A stretch of DNA of 5,599 bases from Pseudomonadota bacterium. GTDB lineage: Bacteria > Desulfobacterota > Syntrophia > Syntrophales > JADFWA01. The stretch is from the NCBI GenBank assembly GCA_030596145.1, contig JAUVKS010000135.1:1-5599 (forward strand). Reading direction: 5' to 3'. Positions 5,425-5,599 of this stretch are shown piece by piece (position 1 is the first letter of the stretch; every line of letters begins with the position of its first letter). Both the position numbers and the translations under genes were made by a program. Below the pieces are notes generated by a model, which saw only the letters and a list, made by a program, of their open reading frames with translations, was not told the origin of the DNA and searched no databases.

Positions 5425-5599
5425 TTATTTTGCCAGCATAGAAAGAAAAAGGCCTGCGGCTGCTACTGTACCGATTGTTCCAGCCACATTGGGCCCCATT
5501 GCCTGCATCAGAATAAAATTACCCTTATCCTCTTCCCTCGCCACGACCTGCGCAACCCGCGCAGCCATCGGCACTGCAGACACACCGGCCGCTCCAATC
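5425..5599 (-). CDS. Sodium-translocating decarboxylase beta subunit (GcdB/OadB type), C-terminal fragment
   Basis: Only the last 57 codons are inside the window; the TAA is at 5425-5427 on the minus strand and the gene continues past the right edge. The fragment reads IGAAGVSAVPMAARV (1-15), then MQAMGPNVAGTIGT (31-44), then a hydrophobic end AAAGLFLSMLAK. This is the signature C-terminus of the integral-membrane beta subunit of biotin-dependent sodium-pump decarboxylases (oxaloacetate, glutaconyl-CoA, methylmalonyl-CoA, malonate). From family knowledge, Gly2, Ser7 and Arg14 of the fragment correspond to the Gly377, Ser382 and Arg389 studied in the Klebsiella oxaloacetate decarboxylase beta subunit, residues linked to sodium transport. 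The beta subunit decarboxylates carboxybiotin and exports sodium. Which substrate the pump uses depends on the alpha subunit, which is not visible. In an anaerobe this gives chemiosmotic energy from decarboxylation. Confidence 0.9.
   Translation of the reverse strand, partial: IGAAGVSAVPMAARVAQVVAREEDKGNFILMQAMGPNVAGTIGTVAAAGLFLSMLAK

Noticed and set aside
1..5599. tRNA, rRNA, CRISPR array, transposase or integrase
   Set aside because: No cloverleaf-like or rRNA-like segments, no regularly spaced repeats and no mobile-element protein motifs were found on either strand.

Overview
The window looks like a metabolic locus of an anaerobic, Gram-negative-type bacterium with mid-range GC, most likely a Desulfobacterota (deltaproteobacterial) or syntroph-like organism. 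This is inferred from the gene content (a beta-keto acid cleavage enzyme, a stand-alone HyuA-type ATPase, the end of a sodium-pumping decarboxylase beta subunit) and from a G/C-rich intergenic hairpin of dispersed-repeat type. Taxonomy is not proven by the sequence.

Layout: bases 1-785 hold a minus-strand beta-keto acid cleavage enzyme (BKACE/Kce, DUF849) whose C-terminus runs off the left edge. A 192-bp divergent intergenic region (786-977) follows, with several inverted and direct repeats and a good sigma70-like promoter for the rightward genes. Next comes a tight plus-strand operon: a HyuA-type hydantoinase/oxoprolinase ATPase (978-2651), a histone-deacetylase-fold amidohydrolase with a C-terminal zinc ribbon (2648-3946, ATGA overlap), and a carboxymuconolactone-decarboxylase-family protein (3978-4373). 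A 70-bp gap with a long-stem hairpin repeat leads to a class I SAM-dependent methyltransferase (4444-5331) with no obvious ribosome binding site. The right edge (5425-5599, minus strand) carries the last 57 codons of a GcdB/OadB-type sodium-translocating decarboxylase beta subunit, convergent with the methyltransferase.

Working together: HyuA-family ATPases and HDAC-fold enzymes both act on C-N (amide) bonds, and BKACE converts beta-keto acids plus acetyl-CoA to acetoacetate plus a new acyl-CoA. A coherent but unproven reading is a catabolic cassette in which an amide or cyclic-amide compound is opened and deacylated, its carbon skeleton is oxidised to a beta-keto acid, and BKACE feeds it into CoA-ester metabolism. 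The decarboxylase pump at the right edge belongs to a separate, convergent unit that could use CoA esters for energy conservation. Substrate identity cannot be read from the sequence.
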